Positions 1 through 9,602 of a stretch of DNA of 64,000 nucleotides are shown here, in pieces. Source of the stretch: AWTP1-13 sp963797005 (GTDB taxonomy: Bacteria; Pseudomonadota; Alphaproteobacteria; Rhizobiales; Hyphomicrobiaceae); assembly GCA_963797005.1 (NCBI GenBank), contig CAWCOF010000017.1, positions 62,001-126,000 on the forward strand. The letters run 5' to 3'. Each line of letters starts with the position of its first letter. The stretch's first letter is position 1. The translations under genes and the position numbers were made by a program. Under the pieces are notes generated by a model that had not been told where the DNA came from, searched no databases, and saw only the letters and a list, made by a program, of their open reading frames with translations.

Positions 1-15
1 CGGGATCGAGTGGCG

Positions 16-1128
16 ATGCATGCAGAGATTGCCGGGGCGGGGTTTGCGGGGCTGGCGGCGGCGATTGCGCTCAAGCAGCGCGGCTGGAGCGTGCGCGTGC
101 ACGAGAAGGAAGGGGAGCTGCGCGCCTTCGGCGCCGGCATCTTCATCTGGGAGAACGGCCAGCGCGTGCTGCACGCGCTCGGCGCCTATGAGGACGTGAC
201 GCGCGGGGCGCACCAAGGCCCCGCCTACGAGACGCGGCGCAACGGCGTCAACGTCAGCTACCAGAAGATCAACGGCGCCAATCCCTTCCTGCTGCAGACC
301 ATGACGCGGCAGCATCTTTATTCCGGGATCATCGCCTCCGCCGAGCGGCAGGGCATCGAGATCGTCACGAGCTCGGAGGCCATCGGTGCGCGCCCTGAGG
401 GCGTGCTGGAGCTGGCGGACGGGCGCAGCCTCAAGGCGGACCTCGTCATCGCTGCCGACGGCGTGCGCTCGGCCGTGCGCGATTCGCTTGCCCTCGCGTG
501 CGCGCGCCACAAGTACCAGGACGGCATCGTGCGCGTGCTGGTCGACCGGGCGCCGTTCATGGGCGGCGACTGGGAGCACGTGATCGACTTCTGGGCCTTC
601 GAGCCGCGCACGCTGCGCATCCTCTATGCGCCGTGCGAGGACGGCAAGCTCTACTTCGCCATGATGGCGCCGCGCGCCGACACGGAAGCCGCGACCTTGC
701 CGATCAAGCCCGCCGTGTGGGGCAGCGTGTTCCCCATGCTCATGCCGGGCATCGCCACGATCGGCGACCGCGGGCGCTACGACGTCTACGAGACGACCAA
801 GCTGGACCGGTGGTCTGCGGGGCGCGTCGCCGTCGTCGGCGATGCCGCGCACGCCCTGCCGCCGACGCTGGCCCAGGGCGCCTGCCTTGCCATGATGAAC
901 GCGCTGAGCCTGGCGGAGATCGTGACGGGCAGCGCGGATATCCCGGCGGCGCTCGATCGGTGGGAGAAGCAGGAGCGCCCCTTGACCGACCACACGCAGG
1001 CCCGCTCGGCGGAGCTGGCGGCGACGCGTGCGCTGGGCGCGGGCATGCAGTGGGACGAAGTGGGCCTGCGCGCGGCGCAGCATGTGCCGTTCGGCACGCG
1101 GCCCGAGGCGTTCCCGCGAGAGCGATAG
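16..1128 (+). CDS. FAD-dependent aromatic-type monooxygenase
   Basis: A flavoprotein monooxygenase of the PHBH/salicylate hydroxylase type, which uses FAD and NAD(P)H to hydroxylate small, usually aromatic, substrates in the cytoplasm. The N-terminal Rossmann motif GAGFAGLAAAIALKQRGW binds FAD. A DG motif (VIAADGVRSAVRD) and the C-terminal GD motif (VVGDAAHALPPTLAQG) complete the family signature. Length, about 370 residues, is normal. I take the ATG at 16; an in-frame GTG lies at 10, and the window edge hides the upstream context. The substrate cannot be deduced. The next gene is on the other strand, so this may be the end of an operon that starts outside the window. Confidence 0.85.
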   Translation: MHAEIAGAGFAGLAAAIALKQRGWSVRVHEKEGELRAFGAGIFIWENGQRVLHALGAYEDVTRGAHQGPAYETRRNGVNVSYQKINGANPFLLQTMTRQHLYSGIIASAERQGIEIVTSSEAIGARPEGVLELADGRSLKADLVIAADGVRSAVRDSLALACARHKYQDGIVRVLVDRAPFMGGDWEHVIDFWAFEPRTLRILYAPCEDGKLYFAMMAPRADTEAATLPIKPAVWGSVFPMLMPGIATIGDRGRYDVYETTKLDRWSAGRVAVVGDAAHALPPTLAQGACLAMMNALSLAEIVTGSADIPAALDRWEKQERPLTDHTQARSAELAATRALGAGMQWDEVGLRAAQHVPFGTRPEAFPRER

Positions 1129-1200
1129 CTGTTCCCACGCCGGCCAGGTTGGTGACGTTTCACGTGAAACGCGGCCCGCGATGGGCGCGCGTCCTTGCCA

Positions 1201-1857
1201 TCACGGATAGAGGCGCTGCTTGGCCCACGACTCGCCGGGGCTGGCGCGGCGGAAGGCGACGCGCTCGTGCAGGCGGAACGGGCGGTCGTGCCAGAACTCC
1301 ATCTCGAGCGGGGTGAGGCGGAAGCCCGACCAGTAGGGTGGCCTCGGGATTTCGCCGATGGGGTATCGCGCCGTCACGGCTGCCACGGCCTTCTCCAGCG
1401 CGAATCGGCTCTCCAGCGGGCGCGACTGCCGCGAGGCCCATGCGCCGAGGCGGCTGCCGCGCGCGCGGGAGGCGAAGTAGGCGTCGGCCTCGGCATCGCT
1501 CACGACCGAGATGAGACCGCGCAGGCGCACCTGCCGGCGCAGCGACTTCCAGTGGAAGCACAGCGCCGCTTTCCCGGAGGCCTGCAGCTCGCGGCCCTTG
1601 GCGCTCTCGAAGTTGGTATAGAAAACGAAGCCGCGCGTCTCGGGGCCGGCCGCGTCGACGCCCTTGAGCAGCGTCATGCGCACGTTGGGCATGCCGTCGG
1701 CATCGGCGCTGGCGAGCGCCATGGCGTTGGGATCGTTGGGCTCGTGCGCCTTGGCGTCGGCGAACCACGCCTCGAACAGCGCGAAGGGCTCTGGCGCGGC
1801 GACGAAATCGCCAGCTTGCGGTCCCACATAGTAGTCGCCCTTTGGCTTGTCCGTCAT
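1201..1857 (-). CDS. pdxH: pyridoxamine/pyridoxine 5'-phosphate oxidase
   Basis: FMN-dependent oxidase for the last step of pyridoxal 5'-phosphate synthesis and salvage. The 218-residue product has the standard layout: an FMN-binding split barrel with NVRMTLLKGVD and a C-terminal dimerisation region with WSGFRLTPLEMEFW and the terminal RLYP. The reading frame is open up to 1893, but the ATG at 1857 has a strong GGGAGG ribosome site directly upstream, so the shorter start is preferred. It is divergent from the small exported protein at 1972; the 114-bp gap between them must carry both promoters. Confidence 0.95.
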   Translation of the reverse strand: MTDKPKGDYYVGPQAGDFVAAPEPFALFEAWFADAKAHEPNDPNAMALASADADGMPNVRMTLLKGVDAAGPETRGFVFYTNFESAKGRELQASGKAALCFHWKSLRRQVRLRGLISVVSDAEADAYFASRARGSRLGAWASRQSRPLESRFALEKAVAAVTARYPIGEIPRPPYWSGFRLTPLEMEFWHDRPFRLHERVAFRRASPGESWAKQRLYP

Positions 1858-1971
1858 GATCTCCCTCCCGGGCGAAGTGACACTTTCATTCACGCCAATT
1901 TAACCCCGCTCGCTGACACTCATAAACGGGCGTTTTGCTCAAGTCTGCAACGGTATCGTCAGTGGGTTGCC

Positions 1972-2421
1972 ATGGGTAGCGCTGTCCGTTTGGTAGCATT
2001 TGCGGCTCTCGTTGCGGTCCTCTCCGCGCTCACGCCGCGCGCGACGGCCGAGGAAGCCAAACCGTCCTCGTCTTCCGCCTGCACCTGTCCGCACACCGAT
2101 GCGTCCGGCGGCAAGGGGCCGAGCCAGTTTGTGCGCCCGCGATATCTCGACAGCAGCGCTCTGCTCGACGAGAACGACGAGATCGCGGCCCTCGAAGCGG
2201 TCCGCGTGGCGCTGTCCGAGGTCGGCGACGGGGCAACGTACGTGTGGCATCGCGCCAACGGCCGTTTGAGCGGGGTGGTGCAGCCGACCGGCTCGTTCAA
2301 GGACCTGGGCGGCAGGGTGTGCCGCCATATCGTGCTGATCCTCTCCGCGGGCGCGCACACAGGCAAGATCGAGGGCGTCGCCTGCCGGCTCGCCAACGGG
2401 CGCTGGCAGCTCGACGGCTAG
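1972..2421 (+). CDS. exported surface-antigen-like small protein
   Basis: A 149-residue protein with an N-terminal signal peptide (hydrophobic stretch to about residue 25, ending ATAEE), then a Ser/Cys-rich linker (SSSACTCPHTD). The C-terminal domain resembles the C-terminal part of the rickettsial 17-kDa surface antigen family. The two spaced cysteines in GRVCRHIVL and GVACRLANGRWQ are the typical pattern. It is probably periplasmic or outer-membrane associated. The ATG at 1972 was chosen because the signal peptide starts there, although the frame stays open much further upstream. The function is unknown and the family match rests on the C-terminal motif only. Confidence 0.7.
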   Translation: MGSAVRLVAFAALVAVLSALTPRATAEEAKPSSSSACTCPHTDASGGKGPSQFVRPRYLDSSALLDENDEIAALEAVRVALSEVGDGATYVWHRANGRLSGVVQPTGSFKDLGGRVCRHIVLILSAGAHTGKIEGVACRLANGRWQLDG

Positions 2422-2444
2422 CGGATCTGCGAGCCCGGCCGAGA

Positions 2445-3761
2445 CTACAGCAGCCGCGCGGCCAGCAGCCGCTCCTGCTGTCGCAAGGCCTCCCGCTGGC
2501 ATTCCGCCTTCCGGTGCAGGCTTTCGCTGAGCGCGGTCTTGTTGGCCGTCAGGGCCTCGAACTGCGCAATCAGGCGATCGATGTCGAGATCGTCGATGCT
2601 CTGGCAGTATTCGCCCACGCCCATCTCCTGCATGAGCGCATCGTTCTTGCGGGCGTAGCCGATCGAAATGGTCGGCTTCGCCATCATCAACGCGCACAGC
2701 ACGTTGTGAAACCTGGTGGCAACGACGACGTCGGTCGCGGCGATCTGGCCAAGGAGCCGGTCGAGCGTCTCGGTCGGCGCGGCGGACAGCCAGTCCTCGA
2801 TCCGTCCGCCCTCGGCGCGCAGCAGCGCCAGGAAATCCTGGTGCGCCGCCGTGTCCCGCTCGTCGCCGCCGAGGATCCTCACGCGGTAGCCGCGCTCGCC
2901 CAGCCACAAGACGAAGCGCTTCATCTTGGCAAGGTAGTGCGCATAGACCGGCGAGATCGTCTTCCCCTTCTGTCGCCAGCCCCGATAGCTCATGATGCCC
3001 ACGCCGACGCACGGGCGGTCGTCCCGGGCCACGGGCGTTTCGGGGCGAGACGGCGTCGGCAGCGAGAAGACCAGGTCGGGAAAAACTCCGTCCTTGCGCG
3101 TGTCGAGGCCGATGCTGCCCATGAACGCTCTGGAGAGCTCATCCCGGTAGGAGCGATAGTCGGCCATCCGCGCGGCGATCTTCATGAACCAGCGGCTCAG
3201 CGGCACCTGGATCGGTCCTGCGCCCACGCTGACGAAGGCGGTCCTGACCCCGCACAGCTTCGCCGCCACGCACCACTTGAGAAGATCGAAGGGCCATTCG
3301 AACGGTCCCGTGCCGAAATCGTCGAGCATGCCCGTTCCCGGCAGGATCATGACGTCGACGCGACGAAGCGTGCCGATCATCTTGGCGATGCGGATGAGCT
3401 CGGTCGGGACTCGCAGGAACATCCGGTTGAAGAAGGTCCAAGCCGGGTGGCGAAAGCCCTGCCATCGCAGCGGCACGGCGGCGATGCCGTGATCGGCCAT
3501 GACCATTGCGGGCAGATAGCAAATGCAGGTGAGGCGGGCGTCAGGGCGGATGCGCTCGAGCGCCCTGATCATGGCGGTGAGCGAGCTCTCGTTGCCGGTG
3601 TTGCCGGTGCCGAAGTTGCCGAACAGCGCGACACGGGGCGCCGGATGCACGGCTGCGACCTGCTCGACCTCATGGCGGTCGCCGGGGCTTGCCTCGTCTG
3701 CGGTCTGAAGCGGGACAGTGACCAGGCGCGGCAGAGACCAGGGGTCGGCGGCGGACATCAT
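2445..3761 (-). CDS. polysaccharide pyruvyl transferase family protein
   Basis: A 438-residue member of the CsaB/WcaK polysaccharide pyruvyl transferase family, which puts ketal pyruvate on sugars of exopolysaccharides or cell-wall polymers. The N-terminal glycine-rich segment VALFGNFGTGNTGNESSL and the C-terminal donor-site region (TRFHNVLCALMMAKPTISIGY) are characteristic. It starts at a tandem ATG (3761/3758) with a weak AGGA upstream. It stands apart from the exopolysaccharide locus at 30-45 kb; whether it works on that polymer is inference. The next leftward gene, the small exported protein, is on the opposite strand and converges with it. Confidence 0.85.
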   Translation of the reverse strand: MMSAADPWSLPRLVTVPLQTADEASPGDRHEVEQVAAVHPAPRVALFGNFGTGNTGNESSLTAMIRALERIRPDARLTCICYLPAMVMADHGIAAVPLRWQGFRHPAWTFFNRMFLRVPTELIRIAKMIGTLRRVDVMILPGTGMLDDFGTGPFEWPFDLLKWCVAAKLCGVRTAFVSVGAGPIQVPLSRWFMKIAARMADYRSYRDELSRAFMGSIGLDTRKDGVFPDLVFSLPTPSRPETPVARDDRPCVGVGIMSYRGWRQKGKTISPVYAHYLAKMKRFVLWLGERGYRVRILGGDERDTAAHQDFLALLRAEGGRIEDWLSAAPTETLDRLLGQIAATDVVVATRFHNVLCALMMAKPTISIGYARKNDALMQEMGVGEYCQSIDDLDIDRLIAQFEALTANKTALSESLHRKAECQREALRQQERLLAARLL

Positions 3762-3908
3762 GGTTGGCGGTCCTTGTGGCCGCGGCCCGAATGCAGGGAG
3801 GATGCGCCTACCTCTTCAAGAAGCGTGCCGCAGCGACGACCCGAGTTGCGGCCCGCCAAAGCGCGACACGGCGAACAAAGTAAACGGTGCGGGAAGCCAG
3901 GCGAGCGC

Positions 3909-6441
3909 CTAGCCCGGCAGGCGTCGGGCCATCTTGGCGAGGTCCGCCCACGGGTCTTTGAGATGCGCCAGGCGGTGCAGCAGGTTGGCCATGGTGAACC
4001 GGTCGGACCGCAGGTCGGGGCCCAGTTCCTCCCAGGCAAGCGGCGTCGATACGGTCGCGCCTGCCCGCGCGCGCGTGGAGTAGGCGGCTACCGCCGTGGC
4101 GCCGCGGCCGTTGCGCAGGTAGTCGATGAAGATGCGGCCGCGCCGCGCCGACTTGGACGCCATGGCCAGATATTTCTTCGGACTGTCCTTGGCCATCTGC
4201 TTGGCAAGCGCGTGGGCGAAGTCCTTCGCCGCGCCCCAACCGGCATGCGGCTTCAGGGGCGCATAGACGTGCAGGCCCTTGCCGCCGGTGGTCTTGACCA
4301 GGCTCGCCAGCCCCGCCTCCTTCAGGCGGTCGCGCACCTCGAAGGCGGCATCGACGACGTCGGTCCAGGCGACCTCGGCGTCGGGATCGAGGTCGAAGGT
4401 GATGCCGTCGGGCTTCTCGATAGTGCCGAGCTTGGCGCCCCACACGTGAATCTCCAGCACGGAGGCCTGCACCAGCGAGATCAGACCTTTGAGGTCCTTG
4501 ATGGTGAGGATCTCCTCGCCGCCCTCGGGGTCGCGCGAGCGGATGATGTGCGCGCCGCTCCCGGCCCATGCATGCTTCTGGAAGAAGCAGCCCGCGTCGA
4601 CGCCGCCCGGGCAGCGCACAAGCGCCAGCGGCCGATCGACGACATAGCGGCGCGATCCATTGCCAGATCTCGGCATAGAACTCGGCGAGGCCCTGTTTCG
4701 TCACGCCGACGTCGGGCCACAGCACGCGGTCGGGATGGGTGAGCGGCACCGGCAACGCGGATGATGCGGCAGCAGCCTTCGCGATGGAGCGCTCCTGCAC
4801 AACGTCGGCCGCCGGCTTGTCCTGGCGCAGCCCCTTGAAGACGGCATGGCGGGCGATGTTGTCCGCGGTCCAGCCGCGGATCTCGACATCGGCCACCAGC
4901 GACGGCTTGGTCCAGCGCACGTTGCGGCGCACCTCCGGCGGCGGCGCCGTCTCGAGCGGCGGGCTGTCGATGCGGAGCGTCTCCAGCTTGTGCCAAAGGT
5001 CCTGGGCGACGCGGGTGGTGAAGCCCGAGCCGACGCGGCCGGCATATTCGAGCTTGCCCTTTCTGTGGAAGCCCAGCACCAGCGAGCCGATCGCGCGCCG
5101 CTGCGTGGTGGAGGGCACATAGCCGATGATGACGAACTCGCTTCCCTCCACGCACTTCGTCTTGAGCCAGGCCTTGCTGCGGCCGGAGCGATAGCGGGCG
5201 CTCTTGAGCTTGGAGACGATGCCCTCGAGGCCGAGGCGGCAGGCATGCGTGAGCATGACGTCGCCGCGCGCGGTGAAATGCTCGCTCAATTTCAGGACGT
5301 CGCCCTCGTAGCCGGAAAGCAGCTGCGCCAGCGCCCGCTTGCGGTCGAGCAGGGTTGCGCCGGTCAGGTCGACGCCGTCCAGATACAAAAGATCGAAGAG
5401 ATAGTAGCGAAAGCGGTCGCTGCGGCCTTCGCTCAGGTCCGCCTGCAGACCGGCGAAGTCCGGCGTGCCCCGCTCCGTCTCCACGACGACCTCGCCATCG
5501 AAAAGCGCGGAGACGACGGGCAGGGCCTCGAGCGCCTTCTTGAGGCTCGGAAACTTCGTGGTCCAGTCGAGTCCGCTGCGGGTCTTGAGCTTGGCCCGAC
5601 CGGCGTCGATGCGCGCGAGCAACCGGTAGCCGTCGAACTTGACCTCATGCACCCAGCTGTCACCCGACGGCGGCTTGCCCGCGAGCGTGGCAAGCTGCGG
5701 CTCGATGAACTCCGGCAATGCCCCCCGCTTGCCGCCTTTCACCTTCTGCTGCGGTTTGCCTGAGGCCAACTCGCGCTTGCTGCCGTCTCCAACTTGGAGG
5801 GCCTTGGCCGCGGGCGCTCGCGACCGGGCCTCTGCCTTGCTCGAGCGCTTCGGCTTGATCTTGACCTTGCTCCCCGCGATATCCTCGATGGTGCGGCCGG
5901 TCTTGACCGAGCGCGGCTTGGCTTCGAGCAGGTCCGCTTTTCCCGACGCGACGGCGTATGCATCGTCGGCCTTGATCAGAAGCCAGTTCTCCTTGCCGCG
6001 GACATCGCGGCCGCGCATGTGCACGAGGTGCCAGCGCCCCTTGAGCTTGCTGCCATCGAGGTCGACCACGAGGTGGCCCTTGGCGAGCTGCTGATGCGGA
6101 TCGCCTTCCGTCGACCAGCGGCCGCGGTCCCAGACGATGACGCTGCCCGCGCCGTATTCTCCCTCGGGGATGCGGCCTTCGAACTCGGCATAGTCGAGGG
6201 GATGGTCTTCCGTGCGCACGGCGAGCCGCTTGTCTGCCGGCGACAGGCTCGGTCCCCGGGTCACGGCCCAGCTCTTCAGGACACCGTCGAGCTCGAGGCG
6301 AAAGTCGTAGTGAAGGCGGCGCGCGGCGTGCTTCTGCACCACGAACAGACGCCCCGTCCGGCGGCGCAGCTTTCCCTGCGGCTCAGCGGTGCGCGTGAAG
6401 TTGCGCTTGCGGTTGTACTCGCGAAGCTCGGTATCGGCCAT
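3909..6441 (-). pseudogene. ligD: DNA ligase D (NHEJ), one frame break
   Basis: Multidomain ATP-dependent ligase of bacterial non-homologous end joining. Domain order is 3'-phosphoesterase (about residues 10-160, RRLHYDFRLELDGVLKSWAV), ligase (about 220-520, nucleotidyl-lysine motif EVKFDGYRLLAR), then primase-polymerase (about 550-843, metal site FDLDPD). The polymerase domain is out of frame. Near 4646-4647 one surplus base, probably an A read as T on the coding strand, breaks the sequence; removing it gives the expected PHVVDRPLALVRCP and an 843-residue protein of normal length. As written, translation runs on to 3808 in the wrong frame. It lies 13 bp downstream of ku. The break may be an assembly error or true loss of the polymerase domain. 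Confidence 0.85.
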
Positions 6442-6454
6442 GGCGTCTCAGCGA

Positions 6455-7336
6455 TCAGCCCGCCTTCTTTATGCGGGCCTTGCCCTTGGCGCGCCGGTCC
6501 GCGGCGGGCTTCTTGGCCGACGAGCGCGGCGAGGCGGCGGACTTTTCGCCGGCGTCGCCTTTGGCGCCCTCCACGCTGCGCCGCAGCGCGTCCATGAGGT
6601 TGATGACGTTGGCCTGCCGATGCGTCGGCTGCGGCGTGATCGGCATGCCCTTCTGCTTGGAGCGGATGAGCTCGATGACCGCGTTCTCGTAGCGATCCTG
6701 GAACTCCTCGGGGCGGAACTTGCCGGTCATCTTCTCGATGATGTGCTTGGCAAGCTCCAGCATCTCCTTGGGGATCGCCGCGTCCGGGATCTCATCGAAG
6801 TAGTTGGAGGACGCGTGCACCTCGTTGGCGAAGCGCAGCGTCATCGCCGCAATTCCCTTGTCGCGAGGCTCCAGCATCATCAGTCGCTCGCGGCGGTAGA
6901 GGACGACGCGGGCAAGGCCCACCATCTTCTCCGAGCGCATGGCGTCGCGGATGACCGCGAACGCCTCCTCGCCCACGCGATCGGTCGGCGTCAGGTAGTA
7001 GGGCGTGTCGAGGTAGAGCTCGTCGATGTCGGCACGCGGAACGAAGCGCTCGATATCGATCGTGTGGTTGCTCTCGATCTGCACCGTCTTGAGCTCGTCA
7101 TCCTCGATCTGGATGAACTCGCCCTTGCCGACCTCGTAGCCCTTGACCTGCTCCTCGGTCTCCACCGGCGCGCCCGTCTGCTCGTCGACGAACTGGCGGC
7201 GGACCCGGTTGCCGGTCTCGCGGTTCAAGGTGCGAAACGAGACGCGCTCCGACGTGGTCGTGGCCGGGAAGAGGGCAACCGGACAGGAGACGAGCGAGAG
7301 CTTGAGGTAGCCTTTCCAGTTGGGCCTGGGCGCCAT
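6455..7336 (-). CDS. ku: Ku end-binding protein
   Basis: Bacterial Ku homodimer subunit that binds double-strand DNA ends and recruits LigD. The product has 293 residues. The core begins WKGYLKLSLVSCPVALFPA and includes the YYLTPTDRVGEEAFAVIRDAM region typical of the Ku ring. The C-terminus is a lysine/alanine-rich tail (about residues 255-293), as in many rhizobial Ku proteins, probably for DNA or LigD contact. An open frame extends to 7381, but the ATG at 7336 has AGGAG six bases upstream and begins the conserved MAPRPNWKG. It is followed after 13 bp by ligD on the same strand, which suggests one end-joining operon. Confidence 0.93.
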   Translation of the reverse strand: MAPRPNWKGYLKLSLVSCPVALFPATTTSERVSFRTLNRETGNRVRRQFVDEQTGAPVETEEQVKGYEVGKGEFIQIEDDELKTVQIESNHTIDIERFVPRADIDELYLDTPYYLTPTDRVGEEAFAVIRDAMRSEKMVGLARVVLYRRERLMMLEPRDKGIAAMTLRFANEVHASSNYFDEIPDAAIPKEMLELAKHIIEKMTGKFRPEEFQDRYENAVIELIRSKQKGMPITPQPTHRQANVINLMDALRRSVEGAKGDAGEKSAASPRSSAKKPAADRRAKGKARIKKAG

Positions 7337-7455
7337 GAGGGGCTCCTGGTACGCGAGCGACTTTCCCGCATAGTACCGCAAGAACGGTTAAGCGTCCCAC
7401 TGCCCGGCTGTTTCGCGCTCGGGTCGGTAAATCGTCTTGCCGGTGCCAGGGAAAA

Positions 7456-7483
7456 GACCCGCGGCCTGGGGGAGCCGCGGGTC
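7456..7483 (-). terminator. probable Rho-independent terminator
   Basis: A perfect 10-bp inverted repeat (GACCCGCGGC / GCCGCGGGTC) with an 8-base loop. On the minus strand it is followed by TTTT. It lies 145 bp beyond the stop of the 49-residue membrane protein gene and just upstream of ku, so it would separate the two transcripts. Confidence 0.6.
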
Positions 7484-7627
7484 CTGAGCGCGACCGGCGT
7501 GCGGGGAGCACCAGGGGGAAGCGCGCCGGTCACGTAGCTTGGCTTGGATCCGAGCGATGCCGGAAGCGGCTGAGCGCAGTCGGTCAATCGTTTCCGCGAC
7601 GGGTGTTCCGCGAACGGGAAGCCCGGT

Positions 7628-7777
7628 TCAGATTGTGCCGAAAGTCGGCAACCCTCCCAGCAGCGCCAGCGACAAACCAACCGCCAAGCCGACGCTCAAA
7701 GTGGAAAGGCTGAGCACGACCGTCGCCAGCCAGGCGACCTCCCGTAATTCTTCACCGACTGCCGTCTTGAGTTCCAT
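7628..7777 (-). CDS. 49-residue single-span membrane protein
   Basis: A short gene that simple ORF length cut-offs miss. It begins with a charged stretch (MELKTAVGEELREVAWLA), followed by a continuous hydrophobic segment (about residues 15-44, rich in Leu, Val, Gly) ending GGLPTFGTI. An AGGGAG ribosome site lies about nine bases before the ATG, and codon use is like the neighbours (third positions mostly G or C). A hairpin with a T run follows downstream. It would be a single-pass inner-membrane protein. I do not recognise a family and propose no function. Confidence 0.65.
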   Translation of the reverse strand: MELKTAVGEELREVAWLATVVLSLSTLSVGLAVGLSLALLGGLPTFGTI

Positions 7778-8281
7778 GACACCAAACTCCCTGCTGAGCT
7801 TGGACAAACAACTTGGATGTTGATCTCTCGGTTCCCTTCAATCCTTCGGCTCCGGCCTCGATGCCGCTCGGTGTGGACTGGAGATTGACGGGGGTCCTGG
7901 CCTCGGCGCGCCCGGCATAGGACCTTGCTCTGCAGCAGGCGACGGGCATCACGGCCGGCCGGAGGCTGTCACATTCCCGTGAGCGGCGCCGACTTCGCCC
8001 GCCGTCCATGGCTTCGTTTTCATCACCCATTGCCCCTTCCCGGCGGCACCCTTGTTCGATGACAAGGCCGCGGCAAAGGTCATCGGCGCATCCGTTAGTG
8101 CAGTGGCCGCGATAAGGGATTCCGAGCCGTTCGCGCGCGCTCGCGGGAGGCGTTCAACAACGCGGCGCGCCGCGGGATTGAAGCGCGCGTCGCCGAAGCG
8201 ATCAGTATCCCACGCAGCGGGCCGCTGCCTAAAAAAGCAGCGCGATTTGACACAAATTACCGCCCACCAGATCTACATCCC
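7778..8281. other. intergenic, no convincing gene
   Basis: About 500 bp between the small membrane protein and the IS630 remnant. Open frames exist on both strands but none has a ribosome site, a recognisable product or consistent codon bias. A frame open from 8099 runs without an ATG into the transposase remnant, and its first part (about 8129-8281) does not look like transposase. It could be the broken end of the gene into which the element inserted. Confidence 0.5.
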
Positions 8282-8954
8282 TGGTCGCTCGGCCGGCTGC
8301 TGAAGCGTCTGGGGTTCTCGCGACAGAAGGCGCGCCCGAGCCATCCGCAAAAAGACCCGGCCGCCCAGGCGGCCTTTAAAAAGAGCCCCGGCGCTGCTCA
8401 GAAAAATACAGCGTACGCATAAAAACAAGCGCATCCGCCTCTTCTTCCAAGACGAGGCCCGCATCGGGCAGAAGGGGCGCACGTGCCACGTCTGGTGGAG
8501 GCGAGGCCAGCGTCCGCCGGGGCTCTGCGACAAGCGCTTCACGTTCGCCTACATCTTCGCCGCCGTCGAGCCGGGAACCGATAGCGCCTTCGCGCTCGTC
8601 ATGCCGTACGTCAATACCGAGGCGATGCAGGTGTTCCTCGACCGCTTCGCTGCGACCATCGGCGATGACGAGCACGTCGCCATGCTGCTCGACCAAGCCG
8701 GCTGGCACGGTTCCGGTGCCCTGCGCATTCCCCACAACATCACGCTGGTGCCGCTGCCGCCCTACTCGCCCGAGCTGAACCCCGTCGAGCGCGTGTGGCT
8801 CCACCTCAAAGAGCGCTTCCTCTCCCATCGACTGCTCGCCGACTACGACGCAATTGCTGACGCCGCCTGCATCGCATGGAACCGCCTATGCGCCGAGGTC
8901 GGGCGCATCACGTCGCTATGCTCCTATCCCTGGATTCCAAAGGTCAGACGTTAG
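8282..8954 (+). pseudogene. IS630-family transposase remnant
   Basis: The C-terminal two thirds of an IS630-family (DDE) transposase. The first segment reads GRLLKRLGFSRQKARPSHP. After one excess base in the A run near 8378-8384 the frame continues with RLFFQDEARIGQKGR (first catalytic Asp), LLDQAGWHGSG (second Asp) and PYSPELNPVERVW (Glu of the DDE triad). The N-terminal helix-turn-helix region of about 120 residues is missing, so the element is dead. The intact 3' part alone could start at an ATG at 8601. No clear terminal inverted repeats were found. An A-run slippage site is common in this family, but the shift needed here (+1) is not the usual programmed -1. Confidence 0.85.
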
Positions 8955-9257
8955 GCGGGAAGGTATCATTCATCCAATCTGCACGTCAGCCCTCCACCAA
9001 GTGCTGCCCGGAAATCCACAAAGAAGCCAGAATCAGGGGCTCGGCTGCTCTTTGCGAGAGGTGTTCGACCGCGCAAGAATTGCGTGAGCCGCGCGGCACG
9101 GTCTCGCAAGCTTCGCCTCGAGGCGCTGCCAGCGGCAGTCATGGGTGGCATCGCCTCCGCGATGCAGGCGAATTGATTGCAGCCGGAGTGGAACCCAACC
9201 TGCTGCAACCGGTTTGCTGGACACCGATTTTTCGCGCTCTTGAAGAAGGAGAGACCG
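8955..9257. other. intergenic, nothing recognised
   Basis: About 300 bp between the transposase remnant and the next gene pair. No supported coding sequence or RNA is seen. The last bases (AAGAAGGAGAGACCG) hold the ribosome site of the gene at 9258. Confidence 0.5.
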
Positions 9258-9602
9258 ATGAACGAGATGTTTGCTCAAGGCGATCTTCTGATCGAGCGGG
9301 TGGCCGACGTCGAGCCTTCGGGTGCCATGGTCTGTGCCGACCAGGCGGGCGCCACCGTGCTCGCGGAAGGCGAGGTTACGGGGCATCGGCACGCCATCTA
9401 TGATCGCGTGACCATGTTCCGCGACGACGCGCTTGCCCGCGAGATCCCGGCCGGTCTCTACGTCGGCCACGTCAAGGTGACCGGCGGCCCGGCGACGCTC
9501 CTGCACGAGGAGCATGCCCCGATCGCGCTGGCCGAAGGCACCTATCGTGTTCGCCGCCAGCGCGAGCTGGAGCCGAAGGACGCGGTGCTTGTCTCTGATT
9601 GA
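9258..9602 (+). CDS. small conserved protein paired with DUF6745 gene
   Basis: A 114-residue cytoplasmic-looking protein with no signal peptide and no membrane span. It is rich in beta-prone segments. Notable motifs are EGEVTGHRHAIYD in the middle and LLHEEHAPIALAEGTYRVRR near the end, with several conserved-looking histidines that could bind metal. The ribosome site GAAGGAGAG precedes the ATG. From memory, proteins of this type commonly sit directly before a DUF6745 gene in other bacteria, as here, which suggests a functional pair. Its biochemical role is unknown. Confidence 0.7.
   Translation: MNEMFAQGDLLIERVADVEPSGAMVCADQAGATVLAEGEVTGHRHAIYDRVTMFRDDALAREIPAGLYVGHVKVTGGPATLLHEEHAPIALAEGTYRVRRQRELEPKDAVLVSD

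Noticed and set aside
2244..4742. 832-residue open frame on the + strand
   Set aside because: Runs antisense to the pyruvyl transferase and ligD genes; arginine-rich composition typical of shadow frames.
8099..8281. N-terminal half of the transposase in the open frame upstream of 8282
   Set aside because: The residues do not resemble an IS630 helix-turn-helix region, and there is no start codon.
8375..8390. Programmed frameshift in the IS630 transposase at the A run
   Set aside because: The shift required is +1, whereas IS630-type slippage on A runs is usually -1, and the N-terminal domain is missing, so the element is decayed.
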